DNA of 14,763 bases from an uncultured Alphaproteobacteria bacterium (lineage in GTDB: Bacteria; Pseudomonadota; Alphaproteobacteria; CALKHQ01). The DNA lies in contig CALKHQ010000236.1 of the NCBI GenBank assembly GCA_937988735.1, positions 1 to 14,763 of the forward strand, written 5' to 3'. This document shows positions 1 through 6,396 of this stretch, piece after piece. The notes under the pieces are model-generated. The model made no database searches. It was not told the origin of the DNA and saw only the letters and a program-made list of their open reading frames with translations. The first letter of the stretch is position 1. Each line of letters starts with the position of its first letter. The translations under genes and the position numbers were made by a program.

Positions 1-463
1 CCTCGTCTTCGGGATCGGGCGGAACCACCGGGTCGGGAGCAGCCGTGCAGAAGACCGCAAGGCCGGAAACGACCCCGGGATCGCCGCCCTCCAGCGCGAG
101 GACAAATCCGGTGAAGTTCTCGGGAACGACCCCGCTTGCGCTCGCGCCCGGGTTCAGGACAAGCGACACCACGGTCACCTGGTTGGTGTGGTCGCGCACC
201 AGCACGGTGGTCACACCGGGATTGTTGACTGTGTCAACGGAAAGGGTGAGCGTCTCGCCGGCCGTGAACGCCATCGCCCCCGGATGCACGACCTGCGGAA
301 CCCCCGGCCAGCCGGAATAACCGGGCGGCGGAAGGAAATCGGTGTTGATGAACGTGCAGCCTGGCGACTCCGGCTGCGCCGCGTGCAGCGCGGACGACGC
401 CATCCACACCGCCATCACGCCCGTACCTGCGAGGCTGGCGGTGACGTTCCGTGGCTGCGTCAT
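1..463 (-). CDS. Secreted protein of unknown function, N-terminal part (runs off the left edge)
   Basis: An open frame of 154 codons starts at ATG 463 and continues past base 1, so only the N-terminus is seen. The start is set by GGAG about 9 bases upstream and an in-frame TAA 36 bases upstream. Residues 1-29 look like a Sec signal peptide: a short basic start, a hydrophobic stretch and an ALHAA-Q cleavage site. The mature part has a Cys at 36, a Pro/Gly-rich turn (45-62), then a beta-rich segment (about 65-140) of alternating Val/Thr/Leu, ending in a second Cys at 139. These two Cys could form one disulfide. From 143 the chain becomes a Pro/Asp/Glu linker (APDPVVPPDPEDE) up to the edge, the kind of linker that often separates extracellular domains. 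I recognise no family. A multidomain surface protein or autotransporter passenger is possible, but this is inference. It diverges from the pirin gene. Confidence 0.75.
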   Translation of the reverse strand, partial: MTQPRNVTASLAGTGVMAVWMASSALHAAQPESPGCTFINTDFLPPPGYSGWPGVPQVVHPGAMAFTAGETLTLSVDTVNNPGVTTVLVRDHTNQVTVVSLVLNPGASASGVVPENFTGFVLALEGGDPGVVSGLAVFCTAAPDPVVPPDPEDE

Positions 464-650
464 GACGGGTGACTCCGGCGGTCGGGGATCCGGCAATTAC
501 CATTTCACCATGGGAACGGTCGATCGGCCGACTGCGGTCGGACGCGCGCCGGCGCAGCAGCCGGGAATCCGGCCAGGGCACGGTAGACGATCGCGCAGAG
601 GGCATGGCAGAGTTTCATCTGCGACATTCCAGCATCCGGGAGGGCAGCCC

Positions 651-1556
651 ATGCCCGAGATCGCGATCGACGCCCGCCGGACCGAACTCGGCGGGGGGTT
701 CACCGTCGCCCGGGTCCTTCCCTTCCGCAACCGGCGGATGGTTGGCCCGTTCATCTTCCTCGACCACGCCGGCCCGCTGGCCCTGCCGCCGGAGCGAATG
801 CGCGAGGCCGACGTCCGCCCGCACCCCCACATCGGGCTCGCCACCGTGAGCTATCTCTTCGCCGGCGGCATCACCCACCGCGACAGCCTGGGCGTTGTCC
901 AGCCGATTCATCCCGGCGCCGTCAACTGGATGACCGCCGGCCGCGGCATCGCGCACTCCGAGCGCTTCGACGACCCGGCGGTCCTCTCCGGCCAGCCGTT
1001 CGAGATGATGCAGAGCTGGGTCGCACTGCCCGAGGCGGACGAGGAATGCACGCCCGCCTTCGACGCCTATCCCGAGAGCGACCTGCCACAGGCCCGGGAC
1101 GGCGGGCTGTGGCTGCGGCTGATCGCCGGCGAGGCCCATGGCCTGAAGAGCCCGGTGCGGACACGATCTCCGCTGGTCTACCTGCACGCCGAGCTCGCGC
1201 CGGGCGCCGCATTGACGCTGCCGACCGGTTACACCGAGCGCGCCGTCTATGTCGCCCGCGGCAGCCTCGAGGTGGACGGAACGCCCTGCCCCGCGGGCCG
1301 CATGCTGGTGTTCGCCCCCGGCGAAAGCCCGCGCATGACCGCGCCCGAGGCAGCGCGGGTGATGGTGCTGGGCGGCGAGCCGCTGGGCCCCCGCCACATC
1401 TGGTGGAACTTCGTCTCCTCGCGGAAGGAGCGGATCGAGCAGGCCAAGGCCGACTGGCGCGAGGGGCGCATCCCGCTGCCGCCGGACGACCGCGCCGAGT
1501 TCATTCCCCTGCCCGAGGAGCCGCGGCGGCCGCCGCGCCCGGAGCCGCTGTCGTAG
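651..1556 (+). CDS. Pirin family protein
   Basis: This is a 301-residue protein of the bicupin pirin family. The N-terminal cupin keeps the complete metal site: His58 and His60 in RPHPHIGL, and His102 and Glu104 in GRGIAHSE, the same spacing as His56/His58/His101/Glu103 of human pirin. The family hallmarks MTAGRGI.HSE and FIFLDH are both present, and the C-terminal cupin (about 185-265) is followed by a charged, Pro-rich tail. Pirins bind iron; some bacterial members are quercetin 2,3-dioxygenases and others are regulatory, so the substrate cannot be assigned. The frame is open further upstream, but ATG 651 is chosen because GGGAGG lies 6 bases before it and the pirin homology begins at once. 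The gene faces the GNAT gene tail to tail with 4 bases between the stops, and no terminator is visible there. Confidence 0.93.
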   Translation: MPEIAIDARRTELGGGFTVARVLPFRNRRMVGPFIFLDHAGPLALPPERMREADVRPHPHIGLATVSYLFAGGITHRDSLGVVQPIHPGAVNWMTAGRGIAHSERFDDPAVLSGQPFEMMQSWVALPEADEECTPAFDAYPESDLPQARDGGLWLRLIAGEAHGLKSPVRTRSPLVYLHAELAPGAALTLPTGYTERAVYVARGSLEVDGTPCPAGRMLVFAPGESPRMTAPEAARVMVLGGEPLGPRHIWWNFVSSRKERIEQAKADWREGRIPLPPDDRAEFIPLPEEPRRPPRPEPLS

Positions 1557-1560
1557 CCGC

Positions 1561-2241
1561 CTACCGCGCCCGGCGGGCCACGGTCACCGTCATCCGGGTG
1601 CGGATGGTGAAGCCGATGGACTCGTAGAGGCGGATCGCGGCGGTGTTGGTGGCGTAGGCGTGGAGATAGGGGGTGGCGCCGTTCGCCTGGATCAGGCCGG
1701 CAACGTGGAGCGAGAGCAGGCGGGCAAGGCCCTGGCTGCGGAAGTCGGGATGGACGCAGACTCCACTGAGCTCGGTATAGCCGGGCTGGGCCATGCGGAC
1801 GCCTGCCATCGCCGCGATCCGGCCGTCGAGGCGCACGCCCCAGAAGGCACCGAGGCGCATCGCGCCCAGGGTGAACGGCCCCGGCCGGGTGAGCGTCGCC
1901 AGCGCCAGCATCTCCGGCGCGTCGCCGGGCATCAGCCGCTCGATCCGCGGATCGGAGACGGGCGGGGTCGGCTCGAACGCCACCATCTGCACCGCAGGCG
2001 ACACCGAGACCGCTACCAGCCCGCGCGGCAGCACCGGGGGCCGGAACTCGGCGAGCACCACCTTGTCGCCACGGCCGACGAGGGCAGCCAGCGCCTCGCC
2101 CGCCTCCGGGCTGTCATCGGCGGTCGCAGCGAAGGGGATCACCGCCGGCGGATAGCGTCGGGCGAGCGGGCCACCCTCGGCGAGATGGGCGTGCACCGTG
2201 GCAAGCGCCGTCCACACCGGCCGATCGAGGGGATGGCTCAT
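1561..2241 (-). CDS. GNAT family N-acetyltransferase (FR47-like)
   Basis: A 226-residue protein whose C-terminal half (about 100-220) is a GNAT fold. Motif A is clear: a beta-strand ELSGVCVHP (157-165) followed by the acetyl-CoA pyrophosphate loop R-S-Q-G-L-A (168-173). Motif B is NTAAIRLYESIGF near the C-terminus, typical of the FR47-like subgroup. The N-terminal 95 residues are a family-specific extension of unknown role. The acceptor substrate is unknown. Start ATG 2241 is chosen because it overlaps the stop of the upstream marR gene in an ATGA arrangement, which implies translational coupling; the frame is open further upstream only inside marR. The pairing suggests that this enzyme is under the MarR protein's control, for example to modify a toxic amine or the regulator's ligand, but that is inference. 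Confidence 0.9.
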   Translation of the reverse strand: MSHPLDRPVWTALATVHAHLAEGGPLARRYPPAVIPFAATADDSPEAGEALAALVGRGDKVVLAEFRPPVLPRGLVAVSVSPAVQMVAFEPTPPVSDPRIERLMPGDAPEMLALATLTRPGPFTLGAMRLGAFWGVRLDGRIAAMAGVRMAQPGYTELSGVCVHPDFRSQGLARLLSLHVAGLIQANGATPYLHAYATNTAAIRLYESIGFTIRTRMTVTVARRAR

Positions 2242-2711
2242 CGCGCCGCCCGCTCCGCAAGCGACACGGCGGCAAGCCCGTCCTCGATCGACGCGAGCTG
2301 GCTCAGCAGCGGGCCGGAGAGCCCGGCGCAAAGATCGGACACGGCGGCCTCGATCGCGGGCCACAGCTCTGCCTTGGCGGCGGTGACCAGCGTCCGCCCG
2401 CGCTCGGTGAGGGCGACGATCCTCTGGCGCTGGTCGTCGTCCGCCGGACGCACCGCGACCAGCCCCTGCGCGACCAGCCGGCCGACGCTGCGGGTGACGC
2501 CGGGCTGGCTGATGCGGAGCGCGCGGGCGAGATCCCCGATGGTGAGCGGGCCCAGCCGGTCGAGGGCAGCGAGCAAAGGGTGGTACCCGGCCTGCAGCGC
2601 CGGATCGAGCCGGTCGAGCAGCCGCTGCGCATCCGCCTGCAGCTGCTCGCCAAGCCGCTTCATCCGGCTGCCGAGGCAGAGATAGCCGAGGGAGCGGAGA
2701 ACATCCTCCAT
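2238..2711 (-). CDS. MarR family transcriptional regulator
   Basis: A 157-residue winged-helix regulator. It has the MarR layout: N-terminal dimerisation helices (1-45), a winged HTH (about 50-105) with recognition helix ISQPGVTRSVGRLVAQG, the beta-wing with the conserved D-x-R motif (PADDDQRQRIVALTERG), and a C-terminal dimerisation helix. MarR proteins usually repress a divergent or downstream operon and are released by phenolic or other small ligands. ATG 2711 is preferred because GGAG sits 9 bases upstream; an in-frame ATG at 2726 would add MEIRR but lies inside the palindrome at 2725-2736 and has no visible ribosome binding site. The gene is followed with a 4-base overlap by a GNAT gene and diverges from a VOC gene, so all three are likely its targets. 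Confidence 0.9.
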   Translation of the reverse strand: MEDVLRSLGYLCLGSRMKRLGEQLQADAQRLLDRLDPALQAGYHPLLAALDRLGPLTIGDLARALRISQPGVTRSVGRLVAQGLVAVRPADDDQRQRIVALTERGRTLVTAAKAELWPAIEAAVSDLCAGLSGPLLSQLASIEDGLAAVSLAERAAR

Positions 2712-2724
2712 CCGCCGGATCTCC

Positions 2725-2748
2725 ATAACATGTTATATAACTGTATAT
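2725..2748. promoter_or_regulatory. Candidate MarR operator: palindrome ATAACATGTTAT plus a degenerate copy
   Basis: ATAACATGTTAT at 2725-2736 is a perfect 12-bp palindrome. A second half-matching copy, ATAACTGTATAT, follows directly at 2737-2748, so the ATAAC half-site repeats with 12-bp spacing. The stretch is strikingly AT-rich in a GC-rich window and lies immediately upstream of the marR start, within the marR/VOC divergent spacer. MarR dimers typically bind AT-rich palindromes at their own promoter. TATAAC-like -10 elements overlap it, so binding would block transcription. Autoregulation is inferred. Confidence 0.6.
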
Positions 2749-2787
2749 GGAAGCTGCCCCACGATGTCCACCGGAAGCGTCATTCGT

Positions 2788-2816
2788 TTGACCGTCGCGA
2801 GATCAGCCCGCATCTT
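2788..2816 (+). promoter_or_regulatory. Candidate sigma70 promoter for the VOC gene
   Basis: TTGACC (2788-2793) is followed after 17 bases by CATCTT (2811-2816). The -35 matches consensus at 5 of 6 positions, while the -10 is weak (3 of 6). Transcription would start near 2823, leaving a short leader before GTG 2841. The candidate MarR site lies about 40 bp further upstream, so control from that site would not be simple promoter occlusion. Confidence 0.3.
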
Positions 2817-2840
2817 CGCCGCGGACGGATGGAGGGACCG

Positions 2841-3236
2841 GTGGACGAGATCACGCGCATCAACCACGTCGGCATCCGGGTGAAGGACCTGGCGACGACG
2901 CGGGCGTTCTACGAGAAGCTCGGCTTCACCTTCGTGGCCGGCCCGCTCGGCCCGGAGCCGGTGGCGATCATGGAGCACCCGTCGGGCATCAGCCTGAACT
3001 TCATCCTCAACGCGTCCCCGGCGTCCACGACCAACGTCCTGATGGACGTGCCGGAGAAGCATCCAGGCTATACCCACATGGCGCTGGAAGTGACCGACAT
3101 CGCCGCCGTGGAGCAGAAGCTCGCGGCGCTGGCAATCCCGCTCAGCGGCCGGGTCACCCTGCCCCACGGCGCGCAGCTCGTGTTCGTGCGCGACCCGGAC
3201 GGCAACGTCATCGAGTTCCACCAGCCGCCGAGGTGA
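2841..3236 (+). CDS. VOC family protein (glyoxalase/bleomycin-resistance fold)
   Basis: A 131-residue single-subunit VOC protein built of two beta-alpha-beta-beta-beta modules. Module 1 starts RINHVGIRVKDLATTRAFYE; module 2 starts GYTHMALEVTD and ends in the hallmark VFVRDPDGNVIEFHQ. Of the usual four metal ligands, His9, His79 and Glu125 are present, but the position of the first-module Glu is Asn53 (ISLNFILN). The site therefore has three standard ligands and is not a standard H-E-H-E glyoxalase I site. GTG 2841 is chosen because GGAGGG lies 4 bases before it; ATG 2829 in the same frame would overlap that ribosome binding site. Members include glyoxalases, ring-cleavage dioxygenases, epimerases and antibiotic-binding proteins, so the reaction is open. 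It diverges from marR, which suggests a stress or detoxification role. It ends 13 bases from the convergent DUF1624 gene. Confidence 0.9.
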   Translation: MDEITRINHVGIRVKDLATTRAFYEKLGFTFVAGPLGPEPVAIMEHPSGISLNFILNASPASTTNVLMDVPEKHPGYTHMALEVTDIAAVEQKLAALAIPLSGRVTLPHGAQLVFVRDPDGNVIEFHQPPR

Positions 3237-3249
3237 CGGCGGTCGCGCG

Positions 3250-4029
3250 CTACTGCGCGAGGTAGAGCCAGAGGAAGAACAGGCCGAACAGGATCGGCTG
3301 ATGAACCAGATAGATGACCAGCGTGTGCCGGCCAAGGAAGCGGACGGCTGTGCCGAGCCCGTCCTCCATCCGCCAGCGCGCGATGCCCGCCCACCACGGG
3401 CTTGATATCGCGACCCGCGCGGCGGCGAGGCCGAGAAGGAAGAAGCCGAGCCATGGCACCAGCGGGGTGTAGTCGACGGCATGGACCGGCTGCGTCCCCA
3501 GGCCGAGCCACAGCAGCCAGTCGGCCGACAGCCACGGCTGGGGCGCATAGTCGATGGCGAACAGCACCACGGCGAACAGCGCCGTCAGCACCGCAGGCAC
3601 CCGCAGGAAGACGAGCCCGAGGATCGTCGCCGTCGCGATCAGGTGCAGGATGCCGAAGAAGACGCCGGAACCGGGGTAGTTCCAGTAGGTGACTGCGCTG
3701 ACCAGCACGGCGCAGAGCACGATCCTGGCGAAGCGGATCCAGTAGCGGCGCCAGTTGATGCCGTCCGCCGTCGCCAGGACCAGGCTGAACCCGGCGATGA
3801 ACAGGAAGCTCCCGGCGATGGCCGTCCTTGCGGTCAGCCAGAAGGGGTCCGCGAACAGGTCGAGGCGGGCGAAGCCGAACTCGTCGAGGTCCCAGCAGAA
3901 GTGGTAGGCGATGACGGCGAGGATGGCGATGCCGCGCAGGAAATCCACGATGTGGACGCGCCCCCGCCGGACGCGGGCGATGGTTTCGGGGGCGGGCGCG
4001 GTGTCGGCGGCTGGGGGAATGTCGACCAT
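3250..4029 (-). CDS. DUF1624 membrane protein (heparan-alpha-glucosaminide N-acetyltransferase-like)
   Basis: A 259-residue polytopic inner-membrane protein with about seven hydrophobic segments and a Pro/Ala-rich cytoplasmic N-terminus. Family marks are R-x-H-I-V-D-F-L-R-G-I-A-I (24-36) leading into TM1 with His43 and Asp47 (AYHFCWDL), FIAGFSL in TM2, GILHLIA in the middle, and a C-terminal LGRHTLVIYLVHQP before the last helix. This is the DUF1624/YeiB-like branch of membrane acyltransferases, related to lysosomal HGSNAT. Bacterial members are thought to move acyl groups across the membrane onto envelope glycans; the acceptor here is unknown. The start at ATG 4029 has no strong ribosome binding site. 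The gene follows the DUF882 gene after 48 bases on the same strand, probably as one transcript, which suggests an envelope role for both. Confidence 0.85.
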   Translation of the reverse strand: MVDIPPAADTAPAPETIARVRRGRVHIVDFLRGIAILAVIAYHFCWDLDEFGFARLDLFADPFWLTARTAIAGSFLFIAGFSLVLATADGINWRRYWIRFARIVLCAVLVSAVTYWNYPGSGVFFGILHLIATATILGLVFLRVPAVLTALFAVVLFAIDYAPQPWLSADWLLWLGLGTQPVHAVDYTPLVPWLGFFLLGLAAARVAISSPWWAGIARWRMEDGLGTAVRFLGRHTLVIYLVHQPILFGLFFLWLYLAQ

Positions 4030-4077
4030 GTCTGCGCAGGCGGTCCGCTCGAGGAGAAATCCGGGGCGCCAGGGCCC

Positions 4078-4629
4078 TCAGCGACGATACCAGAACCGGG
4101 GCGGACCGGTATCGAGGTGGACGAAGCCCGAGCGGTAGTAGATGCCGAGCCCGCCGGCCCCGATCCGGAGCGCCTGGTTGGCGAGGATGTTGATGCCGAG
4201 GCCGGGAACGGAGACGTCGAGCGCCATGCCGGCCATGTGCAGGCTGTTTTGGGCCGCCCCTTCCGCCCGCAGCATCTCGTTGGTCGTCTCGGTGCGGAAG
4301 CCGGAGTGGACGGCGATCACCGGCCGCGCCCCGCGGGCGGCGGCATAGCGGCTGCCGAGCGCCCACACCAGGTCGTAGAGCGCGGGGTCCATCGCCGCTG
4401 CCACGTTCTCGCGGTGGTCGCGCACCAGCCAGTCGAGCGCGGACAGCGCCTCGTCCAGGTAGGCGGTCCCGTCGTGATAGACGTCGTCGAAGCGCTCGCC
4501 GGTATGGGCGTTCACCAGCCGCAGCCGCCGTTCCCCTGCTGCGCGGAGCGCGCCCGGCGCTGCCGCCGCGGCTGCGAGGCCGGCGATGACAGCGCGGCGG
4601 CTGACAGGGGTGGGAGAGGCTTGCTTCAT
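4078..4629 (-). CDS. Tat-exported DUF882/YcbK-type M15 peptidase-like protein
   Basis: A 183-residue protein of the DUF882 (YcbK, Peptidase_M15_2) family. The N-terminus carries a twin-arginine signal, SRRAVIAGL (10-18), followed by an Ala-rich hydrophobic core and a cleavage region near ALRAA (27-31), so it is predicted to be folded before export to the periplasm. The catalytic zinc pattern of M15 DD-/LD-carboxypeptidases is visible: HSGFRT with Arg112, NSLHMAGMALDV with His131 and Asp138, and GFVHLDTG with His171 and Asp173. It probably trims peptidoglycan peptides, although activity has not been shown for most DUF882 proteins. ATG 4629 is chosen because GGGAG lies 4 bases upstream and the Tat motif follows. 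It is the first gene of a pair with the DUF1624 acyltransferase and lies just downstream of the fasciclin-gene terminator. Confidence 0.9.
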   Translation of the reverse strand: MKQASPTPVSRRAVIAGLAAAAAAPGALRAAGERRLRLVNAHTGERFDDVYHDGTAYLDEALSALDWLVRDHRENVAAAMDPALYDLVWALGSRYAAARGARPVIAVHSGFRTETTNEMLRAEGAAQNSLHMAGMALDVSVPGLGINILANQALRIGAGGLGIYYRSGFVHLDTGPPRFWYRR

Positions 4630-4675
4630 TGGCTCCCGCCAACAGGTGGCGGCGCGGAACGGCGGCCTTCGCGCC

Positions 4676-4709
4676 AAAAAAAGCGCCCGATCAAAGGGTA
4701 TCGGGCGCT
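4676..4709 (-). terminator. Rho-independent terminator of the fasciclin gene
   Basis: AGCGCCCGAT (4682-4691) and ATCGGGCGCT (4700-4709) form a perfect 10-bp stem with an 8-base loop. Read on the minus strand the stem is followed by seven T residues (4682 down to 4676). This is a strong intrinsic terminator for transcripts leaving the fasciclin gene, 112 bases after its stop. It insulates the DUF882 gene, so that gene needs its own promoter in the 47 bases between the T-tract and its start. Confidence 0.88.
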
Positions 4710-4821
4710 ACGGGCATGTGGCGCGGCCGACCGGCAGGTGACGACGGCAAATGGGGGGAAACCGCCGCACGCCGCGGGCGGCCCGCAGGCCGCTCCAGAC
4801 CGGCCACATCCCGAATTCGGC

Positions 4822-5412
4822 CTATGGTATCAGGACCGTATCGATGACGTGGATCACCCCGTTGGCGGCGTCAATGTCACTGCCGATCACGGTTGCGTTG
4901 TTGACCTTGCCGTCGCGGATCCTGAGATCGCGGCCTTCGAGCGTGCCGAGCGTGAGCGACTGCCCGGCGATATCGGCCGAGCCGAGCGCGCTGCCGGAGA
5001 CGACGTGATAGGAGAGGATCTGGGCCAGCCGCGAGCGGTTCTGCGGCAGCAGAAGCGCGTCCACCGTACCGGCGGGAAGCGCGGCGAAGGCGGCGTCGGT
5101 CGGCGCGAACAGGGTGTAGGGCCCCGCCCCACGCAGGGTGTCCGCCAGACCCGCGGCCTCGATCAGGTTGCCCAGCGTGGAAAGCTGGCTCTGGGCGGCC
5201 ACGGTGGCGACGATGTCGCCCGATGCGACGGCCGTCTCCGTCGCTTCCGTCGCATCGTCCGCCACGGCCGCAGCCACTTCCGTGGTCTCGCTGGCTGTCG
5301 CCGTCTGGGCCTCGCCGCTCTCCCGGGTCGACTGGCACGCACCCAGCACCAGCGCGCCCGCGATGACCAAACCACCCAGCGCGGTCGAGCGGGTCAGATT
5401 CTCGGATACCAT
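4822..5412 (-). CDS. Fasciclin (FAS1)-domain lipoprotein
   Basis: A 196-residue protein. Residues 1-26 are a lipoprotein signal ending in the lipobox LGAC (Cys26), so it should be membrane-anchored after lipidation. An Ala/Thr/Glu/Ser-rich, low-complexity linker (27-66) precedes one FAS1 domain (about 67-196). FAS1 marks are TLFAPTDAAFAALPAGTVD (H1 region), ILSYHVVSG in the middle, and NGVIHVIDTVLIP (H2 region) at the C-terminus. FAS1 domains mediate adhesion or protein contacts in the envelope; the partner is unknown. ATG 5412 is chosen because AAGGAGG lies 10 bases upstream and the signal peptide begins there, although the frame is open to 5478. It lies 143 bases downstream of the Crp/Fnr gene on the same strand and is closed by the terminator at 4676-4709. 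Confidence 0.92.
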   Translation of the reverse strand: MVSENLTRSTALGGLVIAGALVLGACQSTRESGEAQTATASETTEVAAAVADDATEATETAVASGDIVATVAAQSQLSTLGNLIEAAGLADTLRGAGPYTLFAPTDAAFAALPAGTVDALLLPQNRSRLAQILSYHVVSGSALGSADIAGQSLTLGTLEGRDLRIRDGKVNNATVIGSDIDAANGVIHVIDTVLIP

Positions 5413-5478
5413 CGGCTGAACGCCTCCTTGATGTTTTTCGTCCGCCGCATCCGGCCGAGTCAGGCCGCGGCCGGCCAC

Positions 5479-5507
5479 ACAGTGCGGCCGGCGGCGATGG
5501 CTGTCAA
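5479..5507 (-). promoter_or_regulatory. Candidate promoter of the fasciclin gene
   Basis: On the minus strand a perfect -35 TTGACA (5507-5502) is followed after 17 bases by CACTGT (5484-5479), a weak -10. It lies in the 143-base gap between the Crp/Fnr gene and the fasciclin gene, about 65 bases before the fasciclin start, and would allow that gene to be transcribed on its own. Confidence 0.35.
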
Positions 5508-5535
5508 ACGTGCGAGACCTTCGATCCGCCGCGCA

Positions 5536-5556
5536 ACGGGCGCGCGGGGCGCCCGT
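5536..5556 (-). other. Hairpin at the end of the Crp/Fnr gene
   Basis: ACGGGCGC (5536-5543) and GCGCCCGT (5549-5556) are a perfect 8-bp inverted repeat with a 5-base loop that begins on the last base of the Crp/Fnr stop codon. No T-tract follows on the minus strand, so it is not a canonical intrinsic terminator. It may stabilise the 3' end or pause polymerase. Confidence 0.4.
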
Positions 5557-6254
5557 CAGACGCTCCTGACCTCGGCCACCATGCTCTCGAGGCGCGGAAT
5601 GTCCTTCACCACCAGGGCGTGACCTTCGCGCACGACGATGTCGTGGCGGGCGAGGTCCGAGAACACGCGGGCCACGGTCTCGCGGGTGGTGCTGACCCGG
5701 GCGGCGATGTCGCTGTGGACCGGGATCGGCCTGATCCGCGCCTCCTTGCTGCCGTTGCCTGCCGCCTCGCGCGCCAGCCGCAGCACCTCGGCCTGAACCC
5801 GGTTGTTCGCACCGAGCACGCTCAGGTCCATGATCCGCGCCGTGGCATGGCGCACGATCCGCGCGAGCCCGCGCATCACGTCGAGCGCCACCGTCGGGTA
5901 TTCGACCAGGAGGTCGATGAAGACCTCGGGCGACATGTGCGCGACGGTCGTCGGCTCCAGCGCCACCGCCGAAGCGGACCGCGGCTCGCCGTCGATCGCG
6001 GCAAGCTCGCCGAAATAGTGGCCCTTCGTCACGTCGTCGAAAGAGATCTCGCGACCGTTCGGAGCGTAGATCACGATGCGCGCACAGCCATCGGTGACGA
6101 AGCAGACATCGCGGCTGACGCTGTTCTGGTCGATGATGAACTGATCCGGCTCGTACCGCCGCCAGACGCAGCGGTTCGCCAGACTTTCCAGGTCTTCCGC
6201 CAGCAACCCGGACAGTATGGTAATGCCGCTCAGATCCTTCCCGATCACGGCCAC
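5556..6254 (-). CDS. Crp/Fnr family transcriptional regulator
   Basis: A 232-residue regulator. Residues about 15-125 form the cyclic-nucleotide-binding beta-barrel with an intact phosphate-binding cassette, FGELAAIDGEPRSASA (81-96), including Gly82-Glu83 and Arg92, so cyclic nucleotide binding is plausible. There is no FNR-type N-terminal Cys cluster; the Cys at 29, 51 and 57 are spread through the barrel. A dimerisation helix (about 125-150) leads to a C-terminal winged HTH with the Crp-type recognition helix VSTTRETVARVFSDLARHDIV (starting near 187). Start GTG 6254 is chosen because GAGGGGG lies 8 bases upstream; the frame is open to a TTG at 6353, but that extension is Arg/Pro-rich and unlike the family, whose members are about 230 residues. 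It diverges from the cysteine-rich lipoprotein gene and lies upstream of the fasciclin gene, both candidate targets. Confidence 0.88.
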   Translation of the reverse strand: MAVIGKDLSGITILSGLLAEDLESLANRCVWRRYEPDQFIIDQNSVSRDVCFVTDGCARIVIYAPNGREISFDDVTKGHYFGELAAIDGEPRSASAVALEPTTVAHMSPEVFIDLLVEYPTVALDVMRGLARIVRHATARIMDLSVLGANNRVQAEVLRLAREAAGNGSKEARIRPIPVHSDIAARVSTTRETVARVFSDLARHDIVVREGHALVVKDIPRLESMVAEVRSV

Positions 6255-6334
6255 TGCCGTATCCCCCTCAAGTTCAGCCGAAGAGTCCGGTCTTCTGCGT
6301 CGCCCCGCCCCGGGCGACGGTCCGAACCGTTGCG

Positions 6335-6353
6335 TTGGACTGAAACAATCCAA
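6335..6353. promoter_or_regulatory. Candidate operator between the Crp/Fnr and lipoprotein genes
   Basis: A 19-bp imperfect palindrome reads TTGGACTG-AAA-CAATCCAA, with 7 of 8 arm positions paired around an AAA centre. It lies in the divergent spacer, centred 53 bases before the lipoprotein ATG. Its size suits a Crp/Fnr dimer, but the sequence is not the classical TTGAT-N4-ATCAA or TGTGA-N6-TCACA site. Binding by the adjacent regulator is inferred. Confidence 0.4.
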
Positions 6354-6396
6354 ATATCACACTGGCGGCGCCCGTGCACCATCATGGAGATCGGCG

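Noticed and set aside
464..650. Searched the divergent spacer before the pirin gene for promoters and operators
   Set aside because: Only short GC palindromes such as TCGGCCGA were seen; no convincing -35/-10 pair or operator could be supported.
4710..4821. Possible structured RNA between the fasciclin stop and its terminator (ATGTGG and CCACAT segments about 85 bases apart)
   Set aside because: The pairing is short, interrupted and far apart, and such matches are expected by chance in GC-rich sequence; it is best seen as a plain 3' untranslated region.
3481..5622. A 713-codon open frame on the plus strand across the DUF1624, DUF882 and fasciclin genes
   Set aside because: It lies antisense to three well-supported genes, has Arg/Gly/Asp/Val-rich shadow composition, crosses the terminator stem at 4676-4709 and shows no domain.
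6298..6319. An 8-bp inverted repeat CGTCGCCC/GGGCGACG in the Crp/Fnr-lipoprotein spacer
   Set aside because: It could be a hairpin, but there is no T-tract, it is between divergent genes where a terminator is not expected, and GC-rich repeats of this size are common here.
5556..6353. A longer Crp/Fnr protein starting at TTG 6353
   Set aside because: The extra 33 residues are Arg/Pro/Ser-rich and unlike the family, the start overlaps the palindrome, and GTG 6254 has a good ribosome binding site and gives the usual length.
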